A DNA stretch of 64,000 nucleotides from an uncultured Bacilli bacterium (lineage in GTDB: Bacteria > Bacillota_I > Bacilli_A > RF39 > UBA660): NCBI GenBank assembly GCA_934098435.1, contig CAKOOV010000004.1, positions 1 through 64,000 of the forward strand, in the 5' to 3' direction. The notes below the pieces were generated by a model. It saw nothing but the letters and a program-made list of their open reading frames with translations. It was not told the origin of the DNA and did not search any database. The position numbers and the translations under genes were made by a program. Shown here in pieces: positions 8,035-16,767 of this stretch (position 1 is the stretch's first letter; each line of letters begins with the position of its first letter).

Positions 8035-8826
8035 TTAATCTACATTAACACCTTTATTAAATAGTTTTTGACAAATTATATATAGTATAGTATTTATAAT
8101 TAAATATAATATTGTTGTAACTATCATAATTATATTTAAGGTATTAGATGTAATACTACTATTAGAAGTAAATAATAACATAATATTATTATCAAATAAT
8201 CCTAATATATATATAAATATAATTATTAATATTTGAGATATTATATATACTAAGAAACCAAATAATACTGAGTACATAATTCTTTTATCATTCTTTCTAT
8301 GTCCTAATATTATTCCTACATATCCTGATTCTACCATAGATAGAATTTCTAAGAAAAAGATAATTAATATAAATATTATTACTAAGGTCATATTTATACT
8401 ATAGATGTTTTCTATCATAGAAAACATACCCCTAATAAGTGATATATTATCTTTAGAATAATATGCAATAAATATTGTAATTGCCAATATCAATACACTA
8501 GTAAATAATGTGATAATACTAGATAAAATCTTAGAATTAAATAAAGTCTTTCTATCTACTGGTAGAGTATGTGTTAAATAAGCTTCATCTTTATATATAT
8601 TATTAGTAAATCTAGCCCATGATCGCATTATAGCATTAATAATAACACTAAATAACATACTGATAGTAACACCATTTAATATACCATATATTATTGTTCT
8701 CATAGTACTACTTTCCATAAGTGATACTAATCTAGTTAATCCTCCAAAAAATATTGATAATATATAAAATACTATTAATACTTTATATATATATTTTATA
8801 TCATACTTTAATAATTTTTTTAACAT
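8035..8826 (-). CDS. ABC transporter permease-like membrane protein
   Basis: 263 aa with six or so hydrophobic segments and a short positive N-terminus. Size and arrangement match the permease partner of YtrB-type ABC ATPases. It overlaps the ATPase gene by a few bases (8820-8826) and has an AGGAGG site in the end of that gene. It is the third gene of the gntR-ATPase-permease operon. The substrate is unknown; related systems respond to cell-wall stress. Confidence 0.75.
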   Translation of the reverse strand: MLKKLLKYDIKYIYKVLIVFYILSIFFGGLTRLVSLMESSTMRTIIYGILNGVTISMLFSVIINAIMRSWARFTNNIYKDEAYLTHTLPVDRKTLFNSKILSSIITLFTSVLILAITIFIAYYSKDNISLIRGMFSMIENIYSINMTLVIIFILIIFFLEILSMVESGYVGIILGHRKNDKRIMYSVLFGFLVYIISQILIIIFIYILGLFDNNIMLLFTSNSSITSNTLNIIMIVTTILYLIINTILYIICQKLFNKGVNVD

Positions 8827-9518
8827 TTGAACTTCCTCCTAAAGATTTCATCGATTGATGTTTTTTCTTTTTCTCTTAATTTGTCTGCTTCTTCTATTAA
8901 ATCTATTTTACCATTATCTATAAATATTACTTCATCTAATATTCTTTCGATATCCGCTATTAAATGAGTAGATATTATAATAGAAGCTCCTTCATTAAAA
9001 TTAGTAAGTATTGTATCTAGTATATAATCTCTAGTCGCGGGATCTACTCCTCCTAATGGTTCATCTAATATATATAGAAGAGCATTTCTACTCATAACTA
9101 ATACTAATTGAACCTTTTCTTGCATACCTTTACTCATTTTAGATAATTTGCTATTTACATCTAATTTTAAATCTTTAAGTAATCGTCTAGCTTTTTTACT
9201 ATCAAAGTTATCATAAAACTCACTAAACATATCTATAACTTCATTAACGGTCATAGATTTATCTAAGTATGTTCTCTCTGGCAGGTAAGAGATTATTTTT
9301 TTACTTTCTACTCCTATTTTTTTACCATCTATAAGTATTTCTCCACTATCTAAAGTTAATAAGTCATTTAGTAATTTTATTAATGTACTTTTACCTGCTC
9401 CATTCTTTCCTAAAAGTCCTATTATCTTGCCTCTAGGTATACTAAAGTTAATATCTTTAAGAACTTTTTTATCTCCATAATTTTTATTAACACCTTTACA
9501 TATAAGTAATTCTTCCAT
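8820..9518 (-). CDS. ABC transporter ATP-binding protein (YtrB-like)
   Basis: 232 aa. Walker A GKNGAGKST (about residue 36), signature MSKGMQEK, Walker B LYILDEPLGGVD, and switch His in IISTHLI are all present. Its start at 9518 touches the stop of the GntR regulator, and its end overlaps the permease gene. It should drive the membrane protein at 8035-8826. Confidence 0.92.
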   Translation of the reverse strand: MEELLICKGVNKNYGDKKVLKDINFSIPRGKIIGLLGKNGAGKSTLIKLLNDLLTLDSGEILIDGKKIGVESKKIISYLPERTYLDKSMTVNEVIDMFSEFYDNFDSKKARRLLKDLKLDVNSKLSKMSKGMQEKVQLVLVMSRNALLYILDEPLGGVDPATRDYILDTILTNFNEGASIIISTHLIADIERILDEVIFIDNGKIDLIEEADKLREKEKTSIDEIFRRKFKC

Positions 9519-9874
9519 TAATCTTCCTCCTTTAAATATTTTATTACTTCTTTTTTATTAAGACCCAGTTCATTCATAGAAGATAAATATATATTTGTTT
9601 CTTTTTTTATTAAATCTTTTTTATATTTAGCTATGATACTTTTATTATTAGTAACATATTTACCATTAGTTCTCTCGGTATAAATAAGTCCTGTTTCTTC
9701 AAGTTCACTTAGAGCTCTTTGAATTGTATTGGGATTTACTTTTATCATTAATGCTAAATCTCTTACTGATGGTAATTTATCTCCTGGTAATACTTTACCT
9801 GATATTATATATTTTTTTAGATTATCAACTAGTTGTATATATATTGGTCTATCATTATCAAAATTGAATTCCAT
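9518..9874 (-). CDS. GntR family regulator, YtrA subfamily
   Basis: 118 aa. It has an N-terminal GntR winged helix (PIYIQLVDNLKKYI, GDKLPSVRDLALMIKVNPNTIQRALSELEE; about residues 10-65) and only a short C-terminal helix, which defines the YtrA subfamily linked to ABC transporters. It is the first gene of the operon. The promoter carries a perfect palindrome over the -10 and start region, so the protein very likely represses its own operon. The ATG at 9874 has GAGGTG. Confidence 0.9.
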   Translation of the reverse strand: MEFNFDNDRPIYIQLVDNLKKYIISGKVLPGDKLPSVRDLALMIKVNPNTIQRALSELEETGLIYTERTNGKYVTNNKSIIAKYKKDLIKKETNIYLSSMNELGLNKKEVIKYLKEED

Positions 9875-9882
9875 TACTCACC

Positions 9883-9910
9883 TCATTGTATTACTTACTT
9901 AATACAATGA
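9883..9910. promoter_or_regulatory. Palindromic operator of the GntR/YtrA operon
   Basis: An 11-bp perfect inverted repeat, TCATTGTATTA and its complement, around a 6-bp centre. It overlaps the -10 and the expected start site of the gntR promoter. Spacing and symmetry fit a dimeric YtrA-type repressor. Confidence 0.75.
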
Positions 9911-9936
9911 TACATCACTATTATATTAAATGTCAA
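9907..9936 (-). promoter_or_regulatory. Promoter of the gntR-ABC operon
   Basis: Minus-strand TTGACA (9936-9931), 18-bp spacer, TATCAT (9912-9907). The -10 overlaps the palindrome at 9883-9910. Confidence 0.65.
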
Positions 9937-10000
9937 TAGTTTTTGGTATATTTTATTTTACAAAGCATAATTTTTGATATATAATTAATATGGTGATAGT

Positions 10001-11140
10001 ATGAAAAGAAAAAGAAAAAAGAATAATAAAAAGAAGGTATTAATATTAATAATAATTATTATTTTAATACTATCTTTAGTATATATATTGATGCCTAAAA
10101 ATTATGGATATAATAAAAAAGCAATAGAAGTATTTAAAGAAAATGATTTATATGAACAAATTAAAGAAAAAAAGATATATTCTGAGACTCTTGAAGAGGC
10201 TATAAATCAAAATAGTTTTAATAAAGAATATTTTTTAGAATACTTAGATATTAAATATATAGATAAAGATGATTTTATAAATAATGTTAATAAATTATTA
10301 TCATTAGGTTATTGTAGTAAAGATATTAATGCTATATATGAAAAAATACCAGATAGTGTTAATATTATTATTGATAGTAAATATAATAAGGATATAATTA
10401 ATATTATGAATTTATCTTATTTTAAAATAGATAATTTAAAAAGATATTTAGATTATGATATTATGGAGGTTAAATCTATATATGATATATCTAATATTAA
10501 AAAGGATTTTAACTATGAAGATGTTGTTACTTATGTTAATGCTAATTTGGATAAAGAATATTATTCTTCTGATAATTTGATAAGTAATGAGGATGCAAGT
10601 AAGATAGATGTATTGGTTAATAAATATCATAAATTAGATGAAAATTATGAACCTAGTGATTTAACTATAATAGATAGTAAATATGCTAGTGGTACGCAGA
10701 AACTAAGAAAAGAAGCTAAGATTAAATTTGAAGAGATGGCAAGTGATATGGCTAAAGATAATTTAAAGATATATGCTGGTTCGACATATCGTTCTTATAC
10801 ATATCAAAAGGGATTATATGATAGGTATGTTAAGAAAGATGGATTTGCCGCTGCGGAAACTTATTCTGCTAGAAGTGGTTATTCAGAACATCAACTTGGT
10901 TTAGCGGTAGATATTGTAAATGGTAAATGGGATTATTTAAGTGAGAATGATAAGGAATATGATTACTTAATTAAGAATTCATATAAATATGGTTTTATAT
11001 TAAGATATCCAAGAGGTAGTGAATATATAACTGGTTATATGTTTGAGGATTGGCATTTTAGATATTTAGGGGTAGAACTTGCTACTAAAGTGTTTAATAG
11101 TGGTTTAACATATGATGAATATATAGCTAGGGATATGTAA
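10001..11140 (+). CDS. M15 family D-alanyl-D-alanine carboxypeptidase (VanY-like)
   Basis: 379 aa. A Lys/Arg-rich start precedes one membrane segment (about residues 10-30), then an uncharacterised 200-residue linker domain, then a C-terminal zinc peptidase domain. Zinc ligands are visible in SEHQLGLAVDI (His and Asp, about residues 298-306) and EDWHFRYLG (catalytic Glu/Asp and His, about residues 350-358). The family trims the terminal D-Ala of peptidoglycan stem peptides outside the membrane. The gene is monocistronic, with a GGTGATAGT site and a strong terminator after it. Confidence 0.9.
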   Translation: MKRKRKKNNKKKVLILIIIIILILSLVYILMPKNYGYNKKAIEVFKENDLYEQIKEKKIYSETLEEAINQNSFNKEYFLEYLDIKYIDKDDFINNVNKLLSLGYCSKDINAIYEKIPDSVNIIIDSKYNKDIINIMNLSYFKIDNLKRYLDYDIMEVKSIYDISNIKKDFNYEDVVTYVNANLDKEYYSSDNLISNEDASKIDVLVNKYHKLDENYEPSDLTIIDSKYASGTQKLRKEAKIKFEEMASDMAKDNLKIYAGSTYRSYTYQKGLYDRYVKKDGFAAAETYSARSGYSEHQLGLAVDIVNGKWDYLSENDKEYDYLIKNSYKYGFILRYPRGSEYITGYMFEDWHFRYLGVELATKVFNSGLTYDEYIARDM

Positions 11141-11165
11141 AAAAAGATGCGAAATGCATCTTTTT
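11141..11165. terminator. Bidirectional intrinsic terminator
   Basis: AAAAAGATGC/GCATCTTTTT with a 5-nt loop serves both the carboxypeptidase (plus strand) and the PLP enzyme (minus strand). The two genes converge here. Confidence 0.85.
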
Positions 11166-12387
11166 ATTTATTAAGTAAATTATTTATTGCTCTCTCTACT
11201 ATTATTTTGCCATACTTATAACTTATAGATCCTTGTTGATAAGCTATATATGGACTTCTTAGAGGACCATCACATGAAAGTTCTATAGAACTACCTTGAG
11301 TAAAACTACCACTAGCCATTATTATTTTATCATCATATCCAGGCATTTCACTTGGCATTGCTATTGCATTAGAGTCTATTTTGGAATTAGCTTGAATTGC
11401 TTTGACATAAGTAATTAAATCTTCTTCGTTATTAAATATTATATTCTCTACTATATCTACTCTTTCTTCATTATATTTAGGGCTTACATTGTAACCTAAT
11501 TTTTCAAATAAATATGCTGTATATATAGCTGTTTTAATTGCGTTATTAACAATCATAGGAGCCATATATAATCCTTCTAATATTGGTTTGTTTTGTCCCA
11601 TTGATGGGCCTACTTCTTTGGCTTGTCCTGGTACGTTAAGTCTTTCAGCACATAGATTAATTAGATCTTTTCTTCCTACAATGTATCCACCATTAGAAGC
11701 AATAGCACCGCCTAAGTTTTTTATAAGTGAACCTACGCATATATCTGCTCCTACTTCGATTGGTTCTTTTTTATTAACTAACTCACAGTAGCAATTATCT
11801 ATCATAATGATTACTTCTTTATCTATACTTCTAATAAATTTTATTACTTCTTCTATTTTATCTATACTAATACTTTCTCTAGTACTATAACCTTTACTTC
11901 TTTGTATTTCAATAAGTTTTATTTTATTTTTACTAAGAATATCTTTGATGCTATTATAATCAAAGTTATTATCTATTAAATCTATTTGTTTATAATCTAT
12001 ATTAAATGCTTTAAGAGAAGATTGATTATCATTAAAACCAATTATTGTATCTAATGTATCATATGGTTTTCCACTTATTGATAACATAATATCTCCTGGT
12101 CTTAGAAGGGCAAATAGACATGTACTTATTGCATGTGTTCCAGATATAAATTGACTTCTAACAAGGGAATCTTCTGCTTTAAATATACTAGCATATACAT
12201 TCTCTATTTTATCTCTACCTATATCGTTATAACCATAACCAGTTGATGAATTAAAATCACTCTCACTAATATTATTTTCTATAAAAGCGTCTAATATTTT
12301 TCTACTATTATATTCTTCTATTTCATCATGTATTTCAAATATATCTTTTAAATCTTCTTTAGAATCTTTTTTTATCTTTTCTAACAT
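11164..12387 (-). CDS. PLP-dependent enzyme, methionine gamma-lyase / aluminium-resistance family
   Basis: 407 aa, full length for the Met_gamma_lyase (Alum_res) family of fold-type I PLP enzymes. Family landmarks are SQFISGTHAISTCLFALLRPGD, the cofactor-Asp region in EVIIMIDNCYCELV, and the Schiff-base Lys context CVGSLIKNLGGAIASNGGYIVG. It is thought to act on sulfur amino acids, but the true substrate is unproved. The start overlaps the stop of the SDR gene by a few bases (12381-12387), so the two are co-transcribed. Confidence 0.85.
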   Translation of the reverse strand: MLEKIKKDSKEDLKDIFEIHDEIEEYNSRKILDAFIENNISESDFNSSTGYGYNDIGRDKIENVYASIFKAEDSLVRSQFISGTHAISTCLFALLRPGDIMLSISGKPYDTLDTIIGFNDNQSSLKAFNIDYKQIDLIDNNFDYNSIKDILSKNKIKLIEIQRSKGYSTRESISIDKIEEVIKFIRSIDKEVIIMIDNCYCELVNKKEPIEVGADICVGSLIKNLGGAIASNGGYIVGRKDLINLCAERLNVPGQAKEVGPSMGQNKPILEGLYMAPMIVNNAIKTAIYTAYLFEKLGYNVSPKYNEERVDIVENIIFNNEEDLITYVKAIQANSKIDSNAIAMPSEMPGYDDKIIMASGSFTQGSSIELSCDGPLRSPYIAYQQGSISYKYGKIIVERAINNLLNK

Positions 12388-13115
12388 TTTTTACCACCAT
12401 CCACTCTAATTATACTATTGTTAATATAACTTGCTTCATCACTAATTAAGAATTTAACTACACTTGCTACTTCTATTGGGGTTCCAAATCTACCTAATAG
12501 TATTTTATCTTCTTCATTACATTTAAATTCATTATCTAATTCTTTATTCATAGGGGTATTAATCCATCCTGGACATATTGTATTTACTCTTACATAGGGG
12601 GCTAAATAGTTTGCTAAATTATTTGATAATGATATTAGTCCTGCTTTAGAGGCATCATAGTCTATACTTTCTATATAAGGGGTATCTATACCATTAGTGG
12701 AACTAATATTAATTATAATACCATTTTTATTATTTTTCATTTTAAGTCCAATCTTCTTACTTAAAAGAAATGGAGCTACTAAATTTGTATCTAATACTTT
12801 AATAAAATTTTCTTTTGTTTTATCTTCAAATAAACTATCTATAGCTATTCCTGCATTATTTATTAATACATCTATATTATTATATCTACCATATATTTTT
12901 TTTAGCATATCATCTATTTCTTCTTCATTATTTAGATTGCATTTTACCATTAAAAAATCTCTATTATATTTATTATCTATTTCTTTTTTTAATTCTAGTG
13001 CTGATTCATAGTTATTATTATAATGAATTATAACATCATAAGAAGAAGCAAGTATTCTTACTATTTCTCTTCCTATGCCACTACTGGCACCTGTTATTAA
13101 TACACTTTTTCTCAT
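12381..13115 (-). CDS. SDR family oxidoreductase
   Basis: 244 aa from the ATG at 13115, chosen over an upstream in-frame start because GAGGG lies 7 nt before it and MRKSVLITGASSGIG is the usual family N-terminus. NAD(P) binding is seen in TGASSGIG and NNAGIA. The catalytic Ser is in IINISSTNG, Tyr/Lys in YDASKAGL, and the PG motif in CPGWINTP. It is similar in plan to 3-oxoacyl reductases. It is paired with the PLP enzyme in an operon; the substrate is unknown. Confidence 0.88.
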   Translation of the reverse strand: MRKSVLITGASSGIGREIVRILASSYDVIIHYNNNYESALELKKEIDNKYNRDFLMVKCNLNNEEEIDDMLKKIYGRYNNIDVLINNAGIAIDSLFEDKTKENFIKVLDTNLVAPFLLSKKIGLKMKNNKNGIIINISSTNGIDTPYIESIDYDASKAGLISLSNNLANYLAPYVRVNTICPGWINTPMNKELDNEFKCNEEDKILLGRFGTPIEVASVVKFLISDEASYINNSIIRVDGGKKC

Positions 13116-13196
13116 ACTATCCCTCTTTCTCATTTGATATTGTACCATTTATATTTTAAAATGTAAATTTTTATTTTATTTTTTTTAGTAAAATAC

Positions 13197-13225
13197 TTGT
13201 CAAATATGAAATTATATGATATCAT
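13197..13225 (+). promoter_or_regulatory. Promoter of tRNA-His
   Basis: TTGTCA, 17-bp spacer, TATCAT, ending 14 nt before the tRNA. Confidence 0.7.
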
Positions 13226-13239
13226 TAGTATTGTCTTAT

Positions 13240-13316
13240 GGCGGAATTGGTGAAGTGGTTAACACGGTGGATTGTGGTTCCATTATTCGTGGGTTCGATT
13301 CCCACATTCCGTCCCA
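13240..13316 (+). tRNA. tRNA-His (GTG)
   Basis: A full cloverleaf with anticodon GTG in GGATTGTGGTTCC, the T-loop GGGTTCGATTCCC and encoded CCA. The extra G at position -1 (13240) opposite C73 is the histidine identity element. Confidence 0.95.
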
Positions 13317-13326
13317 TTAAGTTAAT

Positions 13327-13351
13327 AAAACACACTATTTTAGTGTGTTTT
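13327..13351 (+). terminator. Intrinsic terminator of tRNA-His
   Basis: AAAACACACTA/TAGTGTGTTTT with a 3-nt loop, followed by T residues. Confidence 0.85.
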
Positions 13352-13356
13352 TTATT

Positions 13357-13410
13357 CTCTCTAAGTCTAAGGTCTTAGAGAGTTATTTTTAGCCTGTAGT
13401 CTAAAAATAA
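13357..13410. repeat. Paired-hairpin intergenic element, copy 3
   Basis: Two abutting perfect hairpins: CTCTCTAAG/CTTAGAGAG (13357-13382) and TTATTTTTAG/CTAAAAATAA (13383-13410), each with an 8-nt loop. On the minus strand the loops are ACTACAGG and ACCTTAGA. It lies 24 nt past the stop of the YqeY gene. Confidence 0.7.
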
Positions 13411-13433
13411 TATATTTTATATTAAAAGAAAGA

Positions 13434-13877
13434 TTATGATAATCTTTCTTTAATTAATTTATTAACATCTGACATATCAGCCTTACCTTTTACTAGAGGA
13501 GAAATAACTTTCATAATATTTCCCATATCTTTCATACTGGTAGGCTTAACTTCTAAAAATACCTTATCAATTATTTTATTTAATTCTTCTTCTGATAATT
13601 GTTCTGGCATATATTCTTCTAAAATAGCAATTTCTTTTTTGTTTTGTTCTACTAAATCATTTCTATTAGCAGCTTCGAATTGAGCAATTGATTCTTTTCT
13701 CATTTTAATTTGTTTAGATATTACTTTGATAACATCATCATCTGTAAGTTCTTCACGAGGATTAGGTTTTTCTAGTTGCATAGCACCTTTAACCATTCTA
13801 ATAACACCAAGTTTAAAACTATCTTTATTCTTCATTGCTTCTTTTAAATCATTATTTATTTTTTCCGCTAATGTCAT
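13434..13877 (-). CDS. GatB/YqeY domain-containing protein
   Basis: 147 aa, full length for YqeY. N-terminal helices (LGVIRMVKGAMQLEKPNPREELTDDDV) precede the YqeY C-terminal domain (EYMPEQLSEEELNKII, MKDMGNIMKVISPLVKGKAD). The family resembles the GatB tail that recognises tRNA, but its role is not settled. It lies directly downstream of rpsU, the usual rpsU-yqeY arrangement of Firmicutes. Confidence 0.93.
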   Translation of the reverse strand: MTLAEKINNDLKEAMKNKDSFKLGVIRMVKGAMQLEKPNPREELTDDDVIKVISKQIKMRKESIAQFEAANRNDLVEQNKKEIAILEEYMPEQLSEEELNKIIDKVFLEVKPTSMKDMGNIMKVISPLVKGKADMSDVNKLIKERLS

Positions 13878-13888
13878 AATATCGCTCC

Positions 13889-14098
13889 TTAGTAATTTCT
13901 TCTATTTTTCTTTCTAGAATTAATTATATTTTGTTTTTTTTCTTCTTTTAATCTTACTCCTGGCTTCTTATATCCTTCTGCTCTTTCTTTAGCTTTAGAG
14001 AGATTACCGTTACGTGCTACTTGATTCTTAAATTTTCTTAATGCAAATTCAACATCATTGTCTTTAACACTAACAGTTACTTTAGTTCCTGCTGACAT
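13889..14098 (-). CDS. rpsU: 30S ribosomal protein S21
   Basis: 69 aa, basic, with the S21 pattern TVSVKDNDVEFALRKFKNQV near the N-terminus and a Lys/Arg-rich tail. It binds the 30S platform near the 16S 3' end. It is the first gene of rpsU-yqeY, with AGGGAGGGAT upstream of the ATG. The next gene starts 12 nt further on. Confidence 0.95.
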   Translation of the reverse strand: MSAGTKVTVSVKDNDVEFALRKFKNQVARNGNLSKAKERAEGYKKPGVRLKEEKKQNIINSRKKNRRNY

Positions 14099-14128
14099 TC
14101 TATCCCTCCTTCCGCTTTTTCATTAACG

Positions 14129-14157
14129 ATTATATCATTATTTAATATATTTTACAA
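14129..14157 (-). promoter_or_regulatory. Promoter of rpsU-yqeY
   Basis: Minus-strand TTGTAA (14157-14152), 17-bp spacer, TATAAT (14134-14129). An 8-bp hairpin TCAGAAAA/TTTTCTGA with a long loop lies further upstream (about 14177-14208). Confidence 0.65.
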
Positions 14158-14220
14158 TATTAATAGAGTATTTTTTCAGAAAAACAGCCATTTTATTACA
14201 TTTTCTGACAATAAAAGAAA

Positions 14221-14242
14221 AAAAACTATCTATGATAGCTTT
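14221..14242 (-). terminator. Intrinsic terminator of tRNA-Arg
   Basis: On the minus strand a short hairpin (GCTATC/GATAGT core) is followed by a long T-run, 18 nt past the tRNA CCA. Confidence 0.75.
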
Positions 14243-14259
14243 TTATAAACAATAAATAA

Positions 14260-14337
14260 ATGGCGTCCTCGAACAGAATCGAACTGTTGACCTATTGCTT
14301 AGGAGGCAATCGCTCTATCCTACTGAGCTACGAGGAC
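14260..14337 (-). tRNA. tRNA-Arg (CCT)
   Basis: Cloverleaf on the minus strand with acceptor GTCCTCG/CGAGGAC, anticodon loop CTCCTAA (anticodon CCT), T-loop TTCGATT and encoded CCA. Confidence 0.94.
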
Positions 14338-14355
14338 ATAATTACTAACAAATAA

Positions 14356-14384
14356 ATTATATCACATATGTATATAAAAAACAA
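14356..14384 (-). promoter_or_regulatory. Promoter of tRNA-Arg
   Basis: Minus-strand TTGTTT (14384-14379), 17-bp spacer, TATAAT (14361-14356). Confidence 0.6.
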
Positions 14385-14415
14385 CGAAAAAATAACTAAA
14401 GAAAAACTTTAGTTA

Positions 14416-15165
14416 TTATAATACATATCTAGTAATAATTAAATATATTGCTGCCGCTAGAACTAAAAGTCCAAATATTAGGAAAAATACTTTTACTCCA
14501 GTATGACTACTTTTTTCAAAGAAGGCATCATCTTCTTCCATATCATCAAAGTCTTTCTTAGTAAAATTAAATGAACCGCTATAAAAGGTTTCTCCATCTT
14601 TAATTTGTTTAATTTGGGTAACCTCTTCTTTTACTATAGGGTCGGTAACTATAGTATTATCATTTCCTTTTAAATCTGCTAGTATATCTAGTGGTAATGA
14701 ATCAGTATTACTCTTTTGTTTTTCTTCTTTAACTTCTTGACTAGCAATTTCGATAGCATCATCATGATAAGGTATATTAGCATCTTCTAAATTTGTTAGG
14801 AAATTGGTATTAATTTTTTTACCATTAGTTACCTCAGCACTTTTATTTATTTCATTTTTAGCGTTTTCTAAAAGTACGTTGATATCATATACTTTATTTT
14901 CATCTCTGATTTTCTTTTTTTCTTCTACTAGAGGTCTATCTGATACAAAGGTTCTTCCCATAACTTTTGCTTTATGATATTCATCTCTACTAGAAATAAT
15001 ACTTTTGAGATTACTAACATCTATTTCATTTACATTATCTTCTATTGGTAAATTTTCTAATTCATCAATTTGACCAGAAATATCGTTATAAAGTTTTTGA
15101 TTTCTTTTAGTTCTTTCAAAGGTACTTAAATCGTCTCTATAATATTTTTCCATTCTACTTTCCAT
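14416..15165 (-). CDS. Hypothetical protein with C-terminal membrane anchor
   Basis: 249 aa. It is charged, Glu/Lys/Asp-rich and probably largely helical or unordered for 220 residues, then has a single C-terminal hydrophobic segment (VFFLIFGLLVLAAAIYLIIT), so it should be tail-anchored with the bulk in the cytoplasm. I do not recognise a family. The ATG at 15165 has GAGGT 8 nt upstream; a second ATG (M5) is possible. It is a single gene, divergent from the ferredoxin. Confidence 0.65.
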   Translation of the reverse strand: MESRMEKYYRDDLSTFERTKRNQKLYNDISGQIDELENLPIEDNVNEIDVSNLKSIISSRDEYHKAKVMGRTFVSDRPLVEEKKKIRDENKVYDINVLLENAKNEINKSAEVTNGKKINTNFLTNLEDANIPYHDDAIEIASQEVKEEKQKSNTDSLPLDILADLKGNDNTIVTDPIVKEEVTQIKQIKDGETFYSGSFNFTKKDFDDMEEDDAFFEKSSHTGVKVFFLIFGLLVLAAAIYLIITRYVL

Positions 15166-15275
15166 ATCTTCTACCTCTACTATATATATAATAACATATT
15201 TTGTATTAAAATAAAAGATTTTACTATATTTTTTTTTACATTTTTGATATAATTAAATAGAAAGAAGGTAATATT

Positions 15276-15467
15276 ATGAAATTAAAAGTAAATAAAGAGA
15301 AATGTATTGGCTGTGGTCAATGTGTAAGTATGACAGACCAAAAAGTATTTGACTTTGATGATGATAATTTAGCAAAAGTAATTGAAACACCTATTAGTAG
15401 TGAAAATGAAGAAGCCGCTACGGAAGCAATGGAAAATTGTCCTACTGGAGCAATTGAAGAAGAGTAA
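15276..15467 (+). CDS. Ferredoxin, single [4Fe-4S]
   Basis: 63 aa, acidic. CIGCGQC (residues 10-16) plus the distant Cys in ENCPTGAI supply four ligands for one 4Fe-4S cluster, as in Bacillus-type ferredoxins; no second cluster is encoded. It is an electron carrier of low potential. The ATG has an AGAAGG site, and a terminator follows at once. Confidence 0.93.
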   Translation: MKLKVNKEKCIGCGQCVSMTDQKVFDFDDDNLAKVIETPISSENEEAATEAMENCPTGAIEEE

Positions 15468-15488
15468 TCTTCTTTTTTTAGTAACAAA

Positions 15489-15509
15489 AAAGAGCCATAT
15501 AGGCTCTTT
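15489..15509. terminator. Bidirectional intrinsic terminator
   Basis: AAAGAGCC/GGCTCTTT with a 5-nt loop between the converging ferredoxin and histidine kinase genes. The kinase stop codon lies in the stem. Confidence 0.8.
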
Positions 15510-16767
15510 AACTGATTATAAATTTAACACCATTCTTTTCATTTGTGATATTAATATCATAATTAAGAAAAGCAAGTGTTTTTTTTACTATAGATAGTCC
15601 AAGTCCAAAGACACCTTTAACGCCTTTTTCGTAGGGAGTGAAAATGTTTGTTAAAACTTCTTTATCTATATTTGGACCATCATTATATAAAACTATTTTA
15701 TTATTCTTAACTGTAATTTTTATTTTTTTCTTTGCATAACGCATGAAATTGTTAAGAATATTATCAATAATAGCTTCCCACATTTCATCGCTTCCTCTAA
15801 AAATGGTATTCTTTTTATCAATATCTAAAACAAATTCAATATCATTTCTAGAAGGCTTAAATTTATCTACAGCTGCAAAAACAATTTTACTAACATCACA
15901 TTTTTCATTTGTTTGATCTTTTTGTTTTTGAAAGTAATTTAACTTATTGAGATAAAGTAAGGAGTGCACTTTTACCTCTAATTTGTTTAATTGTTCTTTG
16001 CATACTTCTAAAGTTTTTTCTTTAGTTTCAATACCATCTTCCGAAGCTTCGATATAGGATTTCATAACTGTGATAGGAGTTTTAAAATCATGAGATATAT
16101 TTTGGTACATTTGATTTTTATATTCTTCTTGTTCTTTCAAATATACCCGCATATTCTCTATAGCTACCTCTAAGGTATATAATTCATCGTCATAATCATA
16201 TATCATATTATGATTATAATCATCATTATTTATATTATCAATTTTGTCTTTTAATTTCTTAATTCTATTAACTAAATGATTTGACCATATTAGTATAACT
16301 AATGAAATGATAATAAATGTAATACCTACTACTAAAAGAATAATTTTAAGTATTTGTGCTTTCATAAGGTTAATATAGGAATCTCCAGTAATAGCTATTT
16401 TAGTAGAATTAGCACTACTAGTTAAGGAATAATAATAACTTTTATTATTATAATTTATTTTACCATTTTTATTATTTATAAGTTCAATTATTTTATTAAC
16501 ATCATTATTTTTAATAACATCATCTATATTACTTGAAACAAATGTATTTTTTTCACTATCTATATAGATATATGCTATCTCACTATTAATTTTTCTTTCA
16601 CTGAATTTATCAATAATATTTAATGATTCATTCAAATAGTTATATAAATTTTCCTCATAAACTGGAAGTAGCGTTCTTGGAAGAATTACACCAAGCGATA
16701 TAATTACAATAAAGACTATTAGTATACATATTAATAATAATTGTTCTGTTAATGTTGGTTTTTTCAT
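15508..16767 (-). CDS. Sensor histidine kinase
   Basis: 419 aa. It has membrane segments at residues 9-32 and about 140-160 around an extracellular sensor of roughly 110 residues, then HAMP and HisKA with the phospho-acceptor in ISHDFKTPITVMKSY (about residue 227). The HATPase has an N box (DNILNNFMRYAKK), G1 (LYNDGPNI) and G2 (GVKGVFGLGLSIVKK). It phosphorylates the response regulator encoded just upstream, with which it overlaps by 4 nt (ATGA). The signal is unknown. Confidence 0.93.
   Translation of the reverse strand: MKKPTLTEQLLLICILIVFIVIISLGVILPRTLLPVYEENLYNYLNESLNIIDKFSERKINSEIAYIYIDSEKNTFVSSNIDDVIKNNDVNKIIELINNKNGKINYNNKSYYYSLTSSANSTKIAITGDSYINLMKAQILKIILLVVGITFIIISLVILIWSNHLVNRIKKLKDKIDNINNDDYNHNMIYDYDDELYTLEVAIENMRVYLKEQEEYKNQMYQNISHDFKTPITVMKSYIEASEDGIETKEKTLEVCKEQLNKLEVKVHSLLYLNKLNYFQKQKDQTNEKCDVSKIVFAAVDKFKPSRNDIEFVLDIDKKNTIFRGSDEMWEAIIDNILNNFMRYAKKKIKITVKNNKIVLYNDGPNIDKEVLTNIFTPYEKGVKGVFGLGLSIVKKTLAFLNYDINITNEKNGVKFIIS

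Noticed and set aside
15382..15597. Second plus-strand ORF overlapping the ferredoxin
   Set aside because: It is a shifted frame of the ferredoxin that runs through a terminator into the opposite gene; it has no family match.
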